Shown piece by piece: positions 1-5,805 of a stretch of 5,862 nucleotides of DNA. Source of the DNA: Aurantimonadaceae bacterium (GTDB taxonomy: Bacteria > Pseudomonadota > Alphaproteobacteria > Rhizobiales > Rhizobiaceae). Numbering within the stretch: position 1 is the stretch's first letter; each line of letters opens with the position of its first letter. Under the pieces are notes generated by a model that saw only the letters and a list, made by a program, of their open reading frames with translations, searched no databases and was not told the origin of the DNA. The position numbers and the translations under genes were made by a program. The stretch spans positions 1-5,862 of the forward strand of contig QIIJ01000178.1 in the NCBI GenBank assembly GCA_003232595.1. The letters are read 5' to 3'.

Positions 1-84
1 AGGTTTCCTTAGGATCGCCCGAAACGGCACAAATATGCTTCGAACATGAAGTGGCCGCTTGAGCGCAACTACAGGATTGCAAAC

Positions 85-780
85 ATGAAAAGTTTGGGTG
101 AAGTTACCGGACTGTTTGTCGGCAAAGTCGAAGAGCGTTGGCCTGGCAAGCTGCCCAGCGCAATTGCCAAGCACGCCGTTTCTGGACCTTTGAAACTTAA
201 TATGACTGGATTTGAGGAGGACAGCCAAGCTGACCTTGCCGTTCATGGCGGAGCAGAAAAAGCCCTGCACCACTATGCGGCAGAGCACTATGAATTTTGG
301 AAACTGGAATTTCCGGAATTATCTGCGCGTTTTAAGCCCGGAGGTTTTGGTGAAAACATTTCCACCACAGGACTTACAGAACATGACTTTTGCATTGGCG
401 ATATTATCAAGCTTGGAAACTCAACAGTGCAAATCAGTCAAGGCCGCCAGCCCTGTTGGAAACTCAATGCACATACCGGCAATGACAAAATGGCTTACCG
501 GTTCCAAAAGACCGGCCGCACCGGTTGGTATTACCGCGTGCTTGAACCAGGAACCGTGGAGTTGGGCGATCAAATAATTCTGATGGAAAGGCCCAATGAA
601 ATATGGACACTTAGCAAGCTTATTACCGCAAGGTTTAACCGTGCCATTAGCCCGGAAGATGCAAGCGCCCTTGCAGAATTGCCTCAACTCGCACAGGGTT
701 GGCGGGATGTGTTTGAGAAGAAAACAGACCGTTCATATAAAGAAGACACATCCGCCCGGCTGGGTCACTCTATCCGTTAA
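85..780 (+). CDS. yiiM: MOSC-domain protein, YiiM-like (molybdenum-cofactor binding)
   Basis: The 231-residue protein resembles E. coli YiiM (about 224 aa) along its length. An N-terminal stretch with GKLPSAIAK is followed by the MOSC core, with ADLAVHGGAEKALHHY, the segment GGFGENISTTGLTE, and SQGRQPCWKLN. The last carries Cys124, the expected cofactor-ligand cysteine. After residue 170 comes a helical tail with WTLSKLI and LPQLAQGWRDVF that fits the 3-alpha domain of this family. YiiM and YcbX are MOSC proteins tied to molybdenum-dependent reduction of N-hydroxylated bases such as 6-hydroxylaminopurine; that role is family knowledge, not shown here. The start at 85 is chosen because AGGA at 73-76 lies 8 nt upstream and the protein then begins where YiiM does. 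An in-frame ATG at 46 would add 13 residues but has no ribosome binding site. The gene converges with the regulator and is probably unrelated to the malonate operon. I see no convincing promoter in bases 1-84. Confidence 0.88.
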   Translation: MKSLGEVTGLFVGKVEERWPGKLPSAIAKHAVSGPLKLNMTGFEEDSQADLAVHGGAEKALHHYAAEHYEFWKLEFPELSARFKPGGFGENISTTGLTEHDFCIGDIIKLGNSTVQISQGRQPCWKLNAHTGNDKMAYRFQKTGRTGWYYRVLEPGTVELGDQIILMERPNEIWTLSKLITARFNRAISPEDASALAELPQLAQGWRDVFEKKTDRSYKEDTSARLGHSIR

Positions 781-800
781 TCTTGAAGGAGAAATTGGTT

Positions 801-834
801 AAAAATTGTGGCCAGCGCCTTGCGCAAGCGTGGC
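801..834 (-). terminator. Possible terminator of the GntR gene (minus strand)
   Basis: Just past the regulator's stop codon, the minus-strand transcript could fold GCCA (834-831) with TGGC (814-811) around an inner CTT-GCGC-AAG palindrome (819-828). A run of five U follows, from A5 at 801-805 on the plus strand. A longer 8-bp inverted repeat, TGGCCAGC at 809-816 and GCTGGCCA at 850-857, encloses this and reaches into the end of the coding region. The stems are imperfect or widely spaced, so this is a moderate to weak call. No T-run follows on the plus strand, so it would not obviously stop transcription of the MOSC gene. Confidence 0.35.
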
Positions 835-1485
835 TTAAGCAGGTTTAAGGCTGGCCATTAAGTGATGAAATTTTTCACCCTGCACTGCCACATGATCACG
901 CAGCGTAATCGCAGCTTCTTCCGGGTTGGCATCAACAAGGGCCTGCACAATTGCTTTATGCTCCGCCATAGATTGTTTCATGCGGCCACGAAAATGCAGT
1001 TGTATACGACGAAACGGTTTTAAGCGCTTGTGTAATCGCAAGGCCTCCTGCTCTAAAAACTGATTACCAGATTGTTTGTAGATCAGATGATGAAAACGCT
1101 CATTTTCTCGATAATATGCGTCTGCATCGCTATTTTCGACCGCCTTTTGACACTCTGCATTTGCTTCCTGAAGCGCTTTAAGTGCTGTCTCGGAAATGCG
1201 TTTTGCCGCAAGTCTGCCGCAAACCGCCTCCATTTCAGCCATAACTTCAAACATTTCCAACAATTCCACCGGCCCGGGCTGGCGAACAAATACGCCACGC
1301 CGAGGCAGCTGCTTAACAAGGCCTGACAGTGAAAGTTTTTGAAAAGCCTCACGAACCGGGGTGCGAGAGACACCAAACCGACTGGCCAGTTTGTTTTCGT
1401 CCAGCCGGTCCCCATCAACAAACTCACCAGAAAAAATGAGTTGCTCCAGCTCATCAGCAATCGCATCTGCGCGTCTAATATCCAT
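835..1485 (-). CDS. matR: GntR family regulator, FadR/FCD subfamily; probable malonate regulator MatR
   Basis: This 216-residue cytoplasmic DNA-binding protein has an N-terminal winged helix-turn-helix at about residues 5-68. It shows the GntR signature LASRFGVSRTPVREAFQKL (residues 33-51), then GLVKQLPRRGVFV as the wing. The rest is an all-helical FCD ligand-binding domain. Its expected metal/ligand residues are visible: Asn128 and His132 in NERFHHLIYKQSGN, His176 in AEHKAIVQAL, and His198 in LRDHV. Asn128 sits where many relatives have Asp. The start at 1485 puts AAGG 3 nt and GAGG 11 nt upstream. The gene diverges from a malonate uptake and catabolism operon across a 172-nt gap holding two dyads typical of this regulator family. 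The inferred role is therefore control of that operon and probably of itself, with malonate or a derivative as effector, as for rhizobial MatR. The FCD GntR assignment is secure; the effector is inferred from neighbours. Confidence 0.9.
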   Translation of the reverse strand: MDIRRADAIADELEQLIFSGEFVDGDRLDENKLASRFGVSRTPVREAFQKLSLSGLVKQLPRRGVFVRQPGPVELLEMFEVMAEMEAVCGRLAAKRISETALKALQEANAECQKAVENSDADAYYRENERFHHLIYKQSGNQFLEQEALRLHKRLKPFRRIQLHFRGRMKQSMAEHKAIVQALVDANPEEAAITLRDHVAVQGEKFHHLMASLKPA

Positions 1486-1529
1486 ATACCTTGCTACCTC
1501 GTCCGGAACTTAAGTGCAATATGGCAGTT

Positions 1530-1541
1530 ATTGTACACAAT
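1530..1541. promoter_or_regulatory. Probable GntR/MatR operator, regulator-proximal copy
   Basis: ATTGTACACAAT is a near-perfect dyad with outer arms ATTGT/ACAAT. It fits the GT-N-AC core pattern bound by FCD-type GntR regulators and resembles the TTGTATACA core I recall for rhizobial MatR sites. It lies 44 nt upstream of the regulator's start codon, so binding could repress the regulator gene. Confidence 0.65.
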
Positions 1542-1561
1542 TTAAGTGCAATATAGCAGTT

Positions 1562-1573
1562 GTTGTATACAAT
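1562..1573. promoter_or_regulatory. Probable GntR/MatR operator, operon-proximal copy
   Basis: GTTGTATACAAT contains the perfect 10-bp palindrome TTGTATACAA (1563-1572). Its centre is exactly 32 bp from that of the other dyad. It ends 4 nt before the TTGACA box of the operon promoter, so a bound dimer would crowd RNA polymerase at -35. Repression relieved by ligand fits best, but contact-dependent activation cannot be excluded from sequence. Confidence 0.7.
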
Positions 1574-1577
1574 ACGG

Positions 1578-1608
1578 TTGACATAGAATGCAAATTGTTA
1601 ATTATAGT
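1578..1608 (+). promoter_or_regulatory. Likely sigma-70 type promoter of the mat operon
   Basis: A perfect -35 hexamer TTGACA lies at 1578-1583. The best -10 match is TATAGT at 1603-1608 (5 of 6), with a long 19-bp spacer. A 17-bp spacer would place ATTATA at 1601-1606, a poorer match. Transcription would begin near 1615, giving a leader of about 43 nt. The suboptimal spacing may mean a weak or regulated promoter. Confidence 0.55.
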
Positions 1609-1619
1609 CGGCGTCGCCG
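1609..1619 (+). promoter_or_regulatory. Small GC-rich palindrome at the probable transcript start
   Basis: CGGCGTCGCCG is a perfect inverted repeat around one central base, in an otherwise AT-rich leader. It sits where the transcript should begin, so it could be a 5' mRNA hairpin or chance. No function can be assigned. Confidence 0.3.
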
Positions 1620-1657
1620 CCATAATTGGCAGGGCAATAAAAAATTTGGAGGAAATT

Positions 1658-2647
1658 ATGAAGAACAAATTCTGGTCCACGGCTGCCGCTGTGGCGCTTA
1701 TGGTTGCTGCATCTGGCGCCTCTGCTCAGGAAGTGCTTCGCTTATCACATCAATGGTCAACCGCTGATATTCGTAATCAGGTTGCTCAAATCATAGCCGA
1801 TGAAGTTGCTGCGGCTGATGTTGATCTGGAGGTTAAAATCTTTGGGTCAAAATCGCTTTTTGCTCCACGCGAGCAATATACGCCGTTAAGTCGCGGGCAG
1901 TTAGACATGTCGGTTTTGCCCCTGTCCTACGCAGGCGGACAAAGGCCTGCATATAATTTGACTTTGATGCCAGGTCTGGTGAAAAACCTCGACCATGCTG
2001 CACGCTTGAGTAATTCACCGTTTATGGAAGCGGTTGAAGAAATCATGGCTGAAGATGACGTGATGGTATTGGTTCATGGTTATCTGGCGGGTGGATTTGC
2101 CGGCAAAGATCGCTGCATCACCAAACCTGAAGATGTTGTTGGATTACAGACCAGAGCTGCTGGCAAATCATTTGAGCAAATGCTGGCCGGTGCCGGGGCC
2201 TCAATAACTTCCATGGCATCCTCGGAAATTTATAACGCAATGCAAACCGGGGTTCTGGATGCGGCTAACACCTCATCATCGTCGTTTGTATCTTTTCGGA
2301 TTTATGAGCAAGTATCATGTTACACACCCGCCGGAGACGTGGCGCTGTGGTTCATGTATCAGCCAGTATTGATGAACAAATCCCGTTTTGATGGATTGAG
2401 TTCAGAACAACAGGCTGCCCTTTTGGCAGCAGCTGAAATAGCTGAGGCTTATTATCTGGAAGAAGCCAAAAAACAAGACGAAGAGTCAGTTAGGGTCTTC
2501 CGTGAAGCCGGTGTTGAGATAGCCGAGATGACACCTGAAGATTTTGAGGCTTGGCGAGCTATCGCACAGACAACCTCATATGCGCAGTTTGTTGAAGACA
2601 CCCCGAACGGTCAGGCTCTGCTTGATATGGCGCTTGCGGTCGAATAA
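1658..2647 (+). CDS. matP: TRAP transporter periplasmic solute-binding protein (DctP family), probable malonate-binding MatP
   Basis: The 329-residue precursor begins with a classical Sec signal peptide: MKNKFW, a hydrophobic core, then ASGASA with likely cleavage before Gln24. The mature part starts EVLRLSHQW, the usual first strand of DctP proteins. Arg166, in VVGLQTRAAGKSF, occupies the place of the conserved arginine that grips the ligand carboxylate in TRAP binding proteins. Where C4-dicarboxylate binders have a charged loop, this protein has NTSSSSF at 204-210. Two cysteines, Cys153 and Cys221, could pair in the periplasm. The start at 1658 has an excellent GGAGGA (1648-1653) 4 nt upstream, and the signal peptide begins right there; an in-frame ATG far upstream at 1514 is not credible. 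The protein would capture substrate and deliver it to the QM membrane pair encoded next. Malonate is inferred from the CoA enzymes in the operon. The DctP family call is secure; the substrate is likely. Confidence 0.92.
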   Translation: MKNKFWSTAAAVALMVAASGASAQEVLRLSHQWSTADIRNQVAQIIADEVAAADVDLEVKIFGSKSLFAPREQYTPLSRGQLDMSVLPLSYAGGQRPAYNLTLMPGLVKNLDHAARLSNSPFMEAVEEIMAEDDVMVLVHGYLAGGFAGKDRCITKPEDVVGLQTRAAGKSFEQMLAGAGASITSMASSEIYNAMQTGVLDAANTSSSSFVSFRIYEQVSCYTPAGDVALWFMYQPVLMNKSRFDGLSSEQQAALLAAAEIAEAYYLEEAKKQDEESVRVFREAGVEIAEMTPEDFEAWRAIAQTTSYAQFVEDTPNGQALLDMALAVE

Positions 2648-2655
2648 ATTCAATC

Positions 2656-2696
2656 GGGGCGGCAGTTGACGCCGCCCCAATACTTATATTTTTTTT
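2656..2696 (+). terminator. Strong hairpin plus T8 run between matP and matQ (partial terminator or mRNA 3' stabiliser)
   Basis: A perfect 8-bp GC stem, GGGGCGGC (2656-2663) with GCCGCCCC (2671-2678), closes a 7-nt loop. Ten bases of AT-rich sequence follow, then eight T (2689-2696). The T-run is farther from the stem than in a textbook intrinsic terminator, so leaky termination, or protection of the matP message from 3' decay, is likely. Either would make the binding protein more abundant than the membrane subunits. The hairpin begins 8 nt after the matP stop and the T-run ends 12 nt before the matQ start. Confidence 0.7.
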
Positions 2697-2708
2697 GAGA
2701 ATGGACCA

Positions 2709-3260
2709 ATGATGGCGGGGCAAAGTTCTGCAGCTCGATCACGCACGGGTGGCAATCGGTTTCTTAAATTTGTAGCAGCATTATCAACATTGGCCGGATG
2801 GTCTGCTGCTGCCATGATCATCACCGCAGTAGCTGTTACCTGCCAGATGATTTTTGTGCGCTTCGTTCTAAACCAATCCACCATTTGGCAGACTGAAATG
2901 GTGATTTATCTGGTGATCTCGGCGACCCTTGTCGGATTGCCCTATGTTCAGCACCTTCGCGGGCATGTAAATGTTGACCTGATACCGTTAATGCTTGCCA
3001 AACGAGCCAGATTTACCCTTGCAATTATCACATTGAGTGTGTCTGCGGTGATGGTGGCAGTGATGTTCTGGTATGGCTTTGAATTCTGGTTGCTAACCTG
3101 GGATCGGGGCTGGCGCTCAGATACAATTTGGGGCGTCAGGCTGTGGATTCCATATCTTTCACTCCCTGTCGGATTTGCCCTGTTTTTTTTGCAACTGGTT
3201 GCAGACCTTGTGGCGGTTATTTTGAAAATTGAAACGCCCTTTGGGTTGGAAGAAGTATAA
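2709..3260 (+). CDS. matQ: TRAP transporter small membrane subunit (DctQ family), probable MatQ
   Basis: The 183-residue inner-membrane protein has four predicted helices at about residues 23-50, 63-82, 102-128 and 146-172, the normal DctQ topology and length. The family signature is clear around the first loop and second helix: FVRFVLNQSTIWQTEMVIYL, then GLPYVQHLRGHVNVDLI at 76-92. DctQ subunits pair with DctM and help dock the binding protein. The protein begins Met-Met; either ATG (2709 or 2712) could be used. The ribosome binding site is poor (GAGA at 2697-2700 is the best candidate), which with the hairpin just upstream suggests low expression relative to matP. The stop overlaps the next start by one base (TAATG), so matM is probably translated by ribosomes finishing this gene. 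Confidence 0.92.
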   Translation: MMAGQSSAARSRTGGNRFLKFVAALSTLAGWSAAAMIITAVAVTCQMIFVRFVLNQSTIWQTEMVIYLVISATLVGLPYVQHLRGHVNVDLIPLMLAKRARFTLAIITLSVSAVMVAVMFWYGFEFWLLTWDRGWRSDTIWGVRLWIPYLSLPVGFALFFLQLVADLVAVILKIETPFGLEEV

Positions 3261-4576
3261 TGGATCCCCTTTTACTTGGTGCACTTGTTGCTTTTTTTAC
3301 GATTTTTGTTTTGTTTTCCGGCGTGTCCGTTGCGATGGGCCTGCTGATTGTCTCGGCCGGGTTTCTGATAATTTTCGATGGAATGCGATCACTTGAACTA
3401 ATGCCGGAAATCCTGTTTGGCAAACTTGATAATTTTGCCCTGTTGGCGATCCCGATGTTTATCATCATGGGCGCCTCCATTTCCTCAACTCGAGCCGGGG
3501 CTGATCTTTATGAGGCGCTGGAGCGCTGGCTCACCAAGGTGCCCGGTGGTCTGGTGATTTCAAATCTTGGGGCCTGCGCACTATTTTCTGCCATGTCCGG
3601 GTCCAGCCCGGCAACCTGCGCCGCCATCGGAAAAATGGGCATTCCTGAAATGCGCAAGCGCGGTTATCCCGATTCAGTTGCCGCCGGATCAATCGCCGCC
3701 GGTGGTACTTTGGGCATTCTTATCCCGCCATCGGTGACCATGATTGTTTATGGCATAGCCACAGAAACCTCGATCGGTCGGCTTTTCCTGGCCGGAGTTT
3801 TTCCCGGCCTGCTGCTGGTCGGATTATTTATGGCATGGTCACTTTATTCAACTGCCCGTTCCGGCAATACATCCCTGCTAAATTCTGTAAGCTATACTTG
3901 GCGTCAAAAATTCGAAATATTGCCACGGGTATTGCCGTTTTTGCTAATTATCGTGGGGGTTCTTTATGCCATGTATGGCGGCATTGCCACGCCATCTGAA
4001 ACGGCGGCGGTTGGCGCACTTTTAACACTGCTGATAGCGGTGATTATTTATAAACTCTGGAACCCGCGCGACCTGTGGGTTGTGTTGCGCGACAGCACCA
4101 AAGAAAGCGTGATGATATTGTTTATTATCGCTGCGGCCGGGGTGTTTTCCTACATGCTCTCAAGCCTGTTTATCACCCAGTCAATTGCCGAATGGATTGG
4201 CACACTGGATGTGAACCGCTGGGTGCTGATGGGGGCAATCAACATGTTTCTTTTAATCGCCGGGTTCTTTTTGCCCCCGGTTGCAGTGATTTTGATGGCG
4301 GCCCCCATTCTGCTGCCAATCATCACAACAGCCGGATTTGACCCCATTTGGTTTGCGGTGATTTTGACCATCAATATGGAGATTGGTTTGATCTCTCCGC
4401 CGGTCGGATTAAACTTATATGTCATTAATGCAATTGCGCCTGACATCTCCTTGAAAACCATCCTTCTAGGATCGCTGCCCTATGTGGGATGCATGGTGTT
4501 GGCGATAATTCTGATCAGCATATTTCCAGGTATTGCCACATGGCTGCCCGAAACGGTGATGGGAGTGGCCATATGA
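3260..4576 (+). CDS. matM: TRAP transporter large membrane subunit (DctM family), probable MatM
   Basis: This 438-residue, very hydrophobic protein has the length and about the dozen membrane segments of a DctM permease, the subunit that moves substrate using a sodium gradient. Family motifs run in order: LDNFALLAIPMFIIMG (56-71), MSGSSPATCAAIGKMGIPEM (112-131), GGTLGILIPPS (148-158) ending the first helical-hairpin region, GGIATPSETAAVGA (240-253), and INMEIGLISPPVGLNLYVI (371-389) at the second hairpin. The internal pairing of SSPAT with ATPSE, and LIPPS with ISPPV, reflects the inverted-repeat fold of this ion-transporter superfamily. GGAAG at 3248-3252 is a well-placed ribosome binding site 7 nt before the start. 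The gene overlaps matQ by 1 nt and the decarboxylase gene by 4 nt, which binds transporter and enzyme in one translational unit. No truncation or frameshift is seen. Confidence 0.95.
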   Translation: MDPLLLGALVAFFTIFVLFSGVSVAMGLLIVSAGFLIIFDGMRSLELMPEILFGKLDNFALLAIPMFIIMGASISSTRAGADLYEALERWLTKVPGGLVISNLGACALFSAMSGSSPATCAAIGKMGIPEMRKRGYPDSVAAGSIAAGGTLGILIPPSVTMIVYGIATETSIGRLFLAGVFPGLLLVGLFMAWSLYSTARSGNTSLLNSVSYTWRQKFEILPRVLPFLLIIVGVLYAMYGGIATPSETAAVGALLTLLIAVIIYKLWNPRDLWVVLRDSTKESVMILFIIAAAGVFSYMLSSLFITQSIAEWIGTLDVNRWVLMGAINMFLLIAGFFLPPVAVILMAAPILLPIITTAGFDPIWFAVILTINMEIGLISPPVGLNLYVINAIAPDISLKTILLGSLPYVGCMVLAIILISIFPGIATWLPETVMGVAI

Positions 4577-5805
4577 GCCTGCTGGCTGATCTCCTGGCAA
4601 CAGTATTTGAGCGAGCAACAAAATCCAAACCAGCACAAAACTGGGACGAGCGCCCAATTCGTGAACTGGTTGCAGAATTAATCGGCAATAGTGGTGAAGT
4701 CCGCGGCATGGTTCTGGCCCGTCAGATCCTGGATCGTTATGATGCAATGGATGATGATCAAAAACGCGATTTTTTTACGTTTTTGTCCTCTGACATGGAT
4801 ATAGATGCTCAAAAGGCCACATATCGGGCCTTTATGGATGCCACAGAACCGGGGCGGCAAGAGTTGGTGCGCCGACTTAATCAGGTTCCAGGTGCCACCG
4901 GAAATCTGGTCGCAATGCGCAGTGATCTTTTGAGATTTGTCAGGGATGATGCTTCTCTTGCGGCCATTGATCTGGATTTCCGGCATCTTTTTGCCTCATG
5001 GTTTAATCGCGGATTTCTTGTGCTTCGGCCCATAAACTGGGAAAGCCCGGCACATATTCTTGAAAAAATCATCGCTTATGAAGCAGTGCATGCAATTGAT
5101 AGCTGGGAAGAATTGCGCAGGCGGTTACAGCCTTCGGACCGGCGATGTTTTGCTTTCTTTCACCCGACAATGGCCGATGAGCCGTTGATTTTTGTTGAGG
5201 TGGCACTAACCCGTGGCAAGTCTAGCTCAATCCAGCAAATCCTTGCTGATGATCGTGAAACCATTGATTTGGGCGAAGCGAATACGGCAGTGTTTTATTC
5301 TATTTCCAACTGTCAGGCCGGACTGGCCGGAATTTCCTTTGGCAATTCGCTTATTAAACAGGTGGTTCAGGATCTGTCGCACGAACTGCCGGAATTGAGT
5401 ACATTTGTAACCTTGTCGCCTATTCCCGGGCTGGTGCAAAACCTGCAAGCCGAGGGCTGGGAAGACAGGCCCGAGCAAGACGCACTTGGCCAGCTGGCGG
5501 CACATTATCTGATCGATATCAAACGCAATGATGGCATGCCAAAAGACCCGGTCGCCCGCTTCCACCTTGGTAACGGCGCAATAGTGCATGCGGTTCACAC
5601 TGATGCGGACTTATCCCCCAATGGGTTGTCGCAATCCTATGGAGCGATGGTCAACTATCTTTATGACCTGTCTGCAATCTCGCAAAATCATGAGGAATTT
5701 GGCGCCGGACAAATAGTTGCGGCTTCGCCGGAAGTTAAGGCACTGGCCCGACTGGGAGCTAACATTGTCAGCAAGGATCCGGGCTATGTCCAATCCGCTA
5801 TTTGA
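4573..5805 (+). CDS. matA: Malonyl-CoA decarboxylase (MatA/MLYCD family)
   Basis: This 410-residue cytoplasmic enzyme converts malonyl-CoA to acetyl-CoA and CO2 (EC 4.1.1.9). The N-terminal third, to about residue 125, is the helical domain of the family. The C-terminal acetyltransferase-like catalytic domain follows with its hallmarks: FASWFNRGFLVLRPINWESP (140-159), FFHPTMADEPLIFVEVALT (195-213), FYSISNCQAGLAGISFGN (241-258), TLSPIPG (280-286) and ARFHLGNGA (328-336), then QSYGAMVNYLYDL. The family's catalytic pair is a serine and a histidine. His331 in the FHLGNGA motif is the expected histidine, and the serine should be in the FYSIS motif (Ser243 or Ser245). The start at 4573 is chosen for the ATGA overlap with matM and for GGGAG (4561-4565) 7 nt upstream; an in-frame ATG at 4489 lies deep in matM and lacks this. 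The animal enzyme is longer largely because of its targeting region. It overlaps the next start by 20 nt. Family assignment is very secure. Confidence 0.95.
   Translation: MSLLADLLATVFERATKSKPAQNWDERPIRELVAELIGNSGEVRGMVLARQILDRYDAMDDDQKRDFFTFLSSDMDIDAQKATYRAFMDATEPGRQELVRRLNQVPGATGNLVAMRSDLLRFVRDDASLAAIDLDFRHLFASWFNRGFLVLRPINWESPAHILEKIIAYEAVHAIDSWEELRRRLQPSDRRCFAFFHPTMADEPLIFVEVALTRGKSSSIQQILADDRETIDLGEANTAVFYSISNCQAGLAGISFGNSLIKQVVQDLSHELPELSTFVTLSPIPGLVQNLQAEGWEDRPEQDALGQLAAHYLIDIKRNDGMPKDPVARFHLGNGAIVHAVHTDADLSPNGLSQSYGAMVNYLYDLSAISQNHEEFGAGQIVAASPEVKALARLGANIVSKDPGYVQSAI

Larger units (their letters stand above)
1510..1573. repeat. Two tandem 32-bp direct repeats in the control region
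   Basis: Bases 1510-1541 and 1542-1573 are head-to-tail copies matching at 29 of 32 positions. They differ only at 1523/1555 (G/A), 1530/1562 (A/G) and 1536/1568 (C/T). Each copy starts TTAAGTGCAATAT and ends in a TTGTA(T/C)ACAAT dyad. The period of 32 bp is close to three turns of B-DNA, so the two dyads face the same side of the helix. Confidence 0.95.

Noticed and set aside
809..857. Perfect 8-bp inverted repeat TGGCCAGC/GCTGGCCA as a bidirectional terminator
   Set aside because: The 33-nt loop is long and there is no T-run on the plus-strand side. Only the shorter minus-strand hairpin with A5/T5 was kept, at low confidence.
1072..1326. Plus-strand open frame of 84 codons opposite the regulator gene, and other antisense or shifted frames across the window
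   Set aside because: They lack ribosome binding sites and family resemblance, and lie opposite or within well-supported genes.
1591..1604. Third operator-like site around TTGTTAATTA downstream of the -35 box
   Set aside because: It lacks the ACAA arm and the GT/AC core symmetry of the two good dyads, so the match is probably chance in AT-rich DNA.
1514..1657. In-frame upstream extension of the binding protein by 48 codons from ATG 1514
   Set aside because: It would run through the operators and promoter and bury the signal peptide. ATG 1658 has a near-ideal ribosome binding site and starts the signal peptide.
2666..2690. TTGACG in the hairpin loop plus TATATT as an internal promoter for matQ
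   Set aside because: The spacing is only 13 bp and the -35 match lies in the hairpin loop. It reads better as part of the hairpin and AT-rich tail.
3183..3190. T8 run inside matQ, with similar T-runs in matM (around 3292-3298) and matA (4770-4776), as possible phase-variation tracts
   Set aside because: All frames are intact and the runs encode Phe-rich membrane or ordinary segments. Nothing suggests switching in a metabolic operon.
4489..4572. Upstream extension of malonyl-CoA decarboxylase from ATG 4489
   Set aside because: It would overlap matM by almost 90 nt and has no clear ribosome binding site. The ATGA junction at 4573 with GGGAG upstream explains the start.
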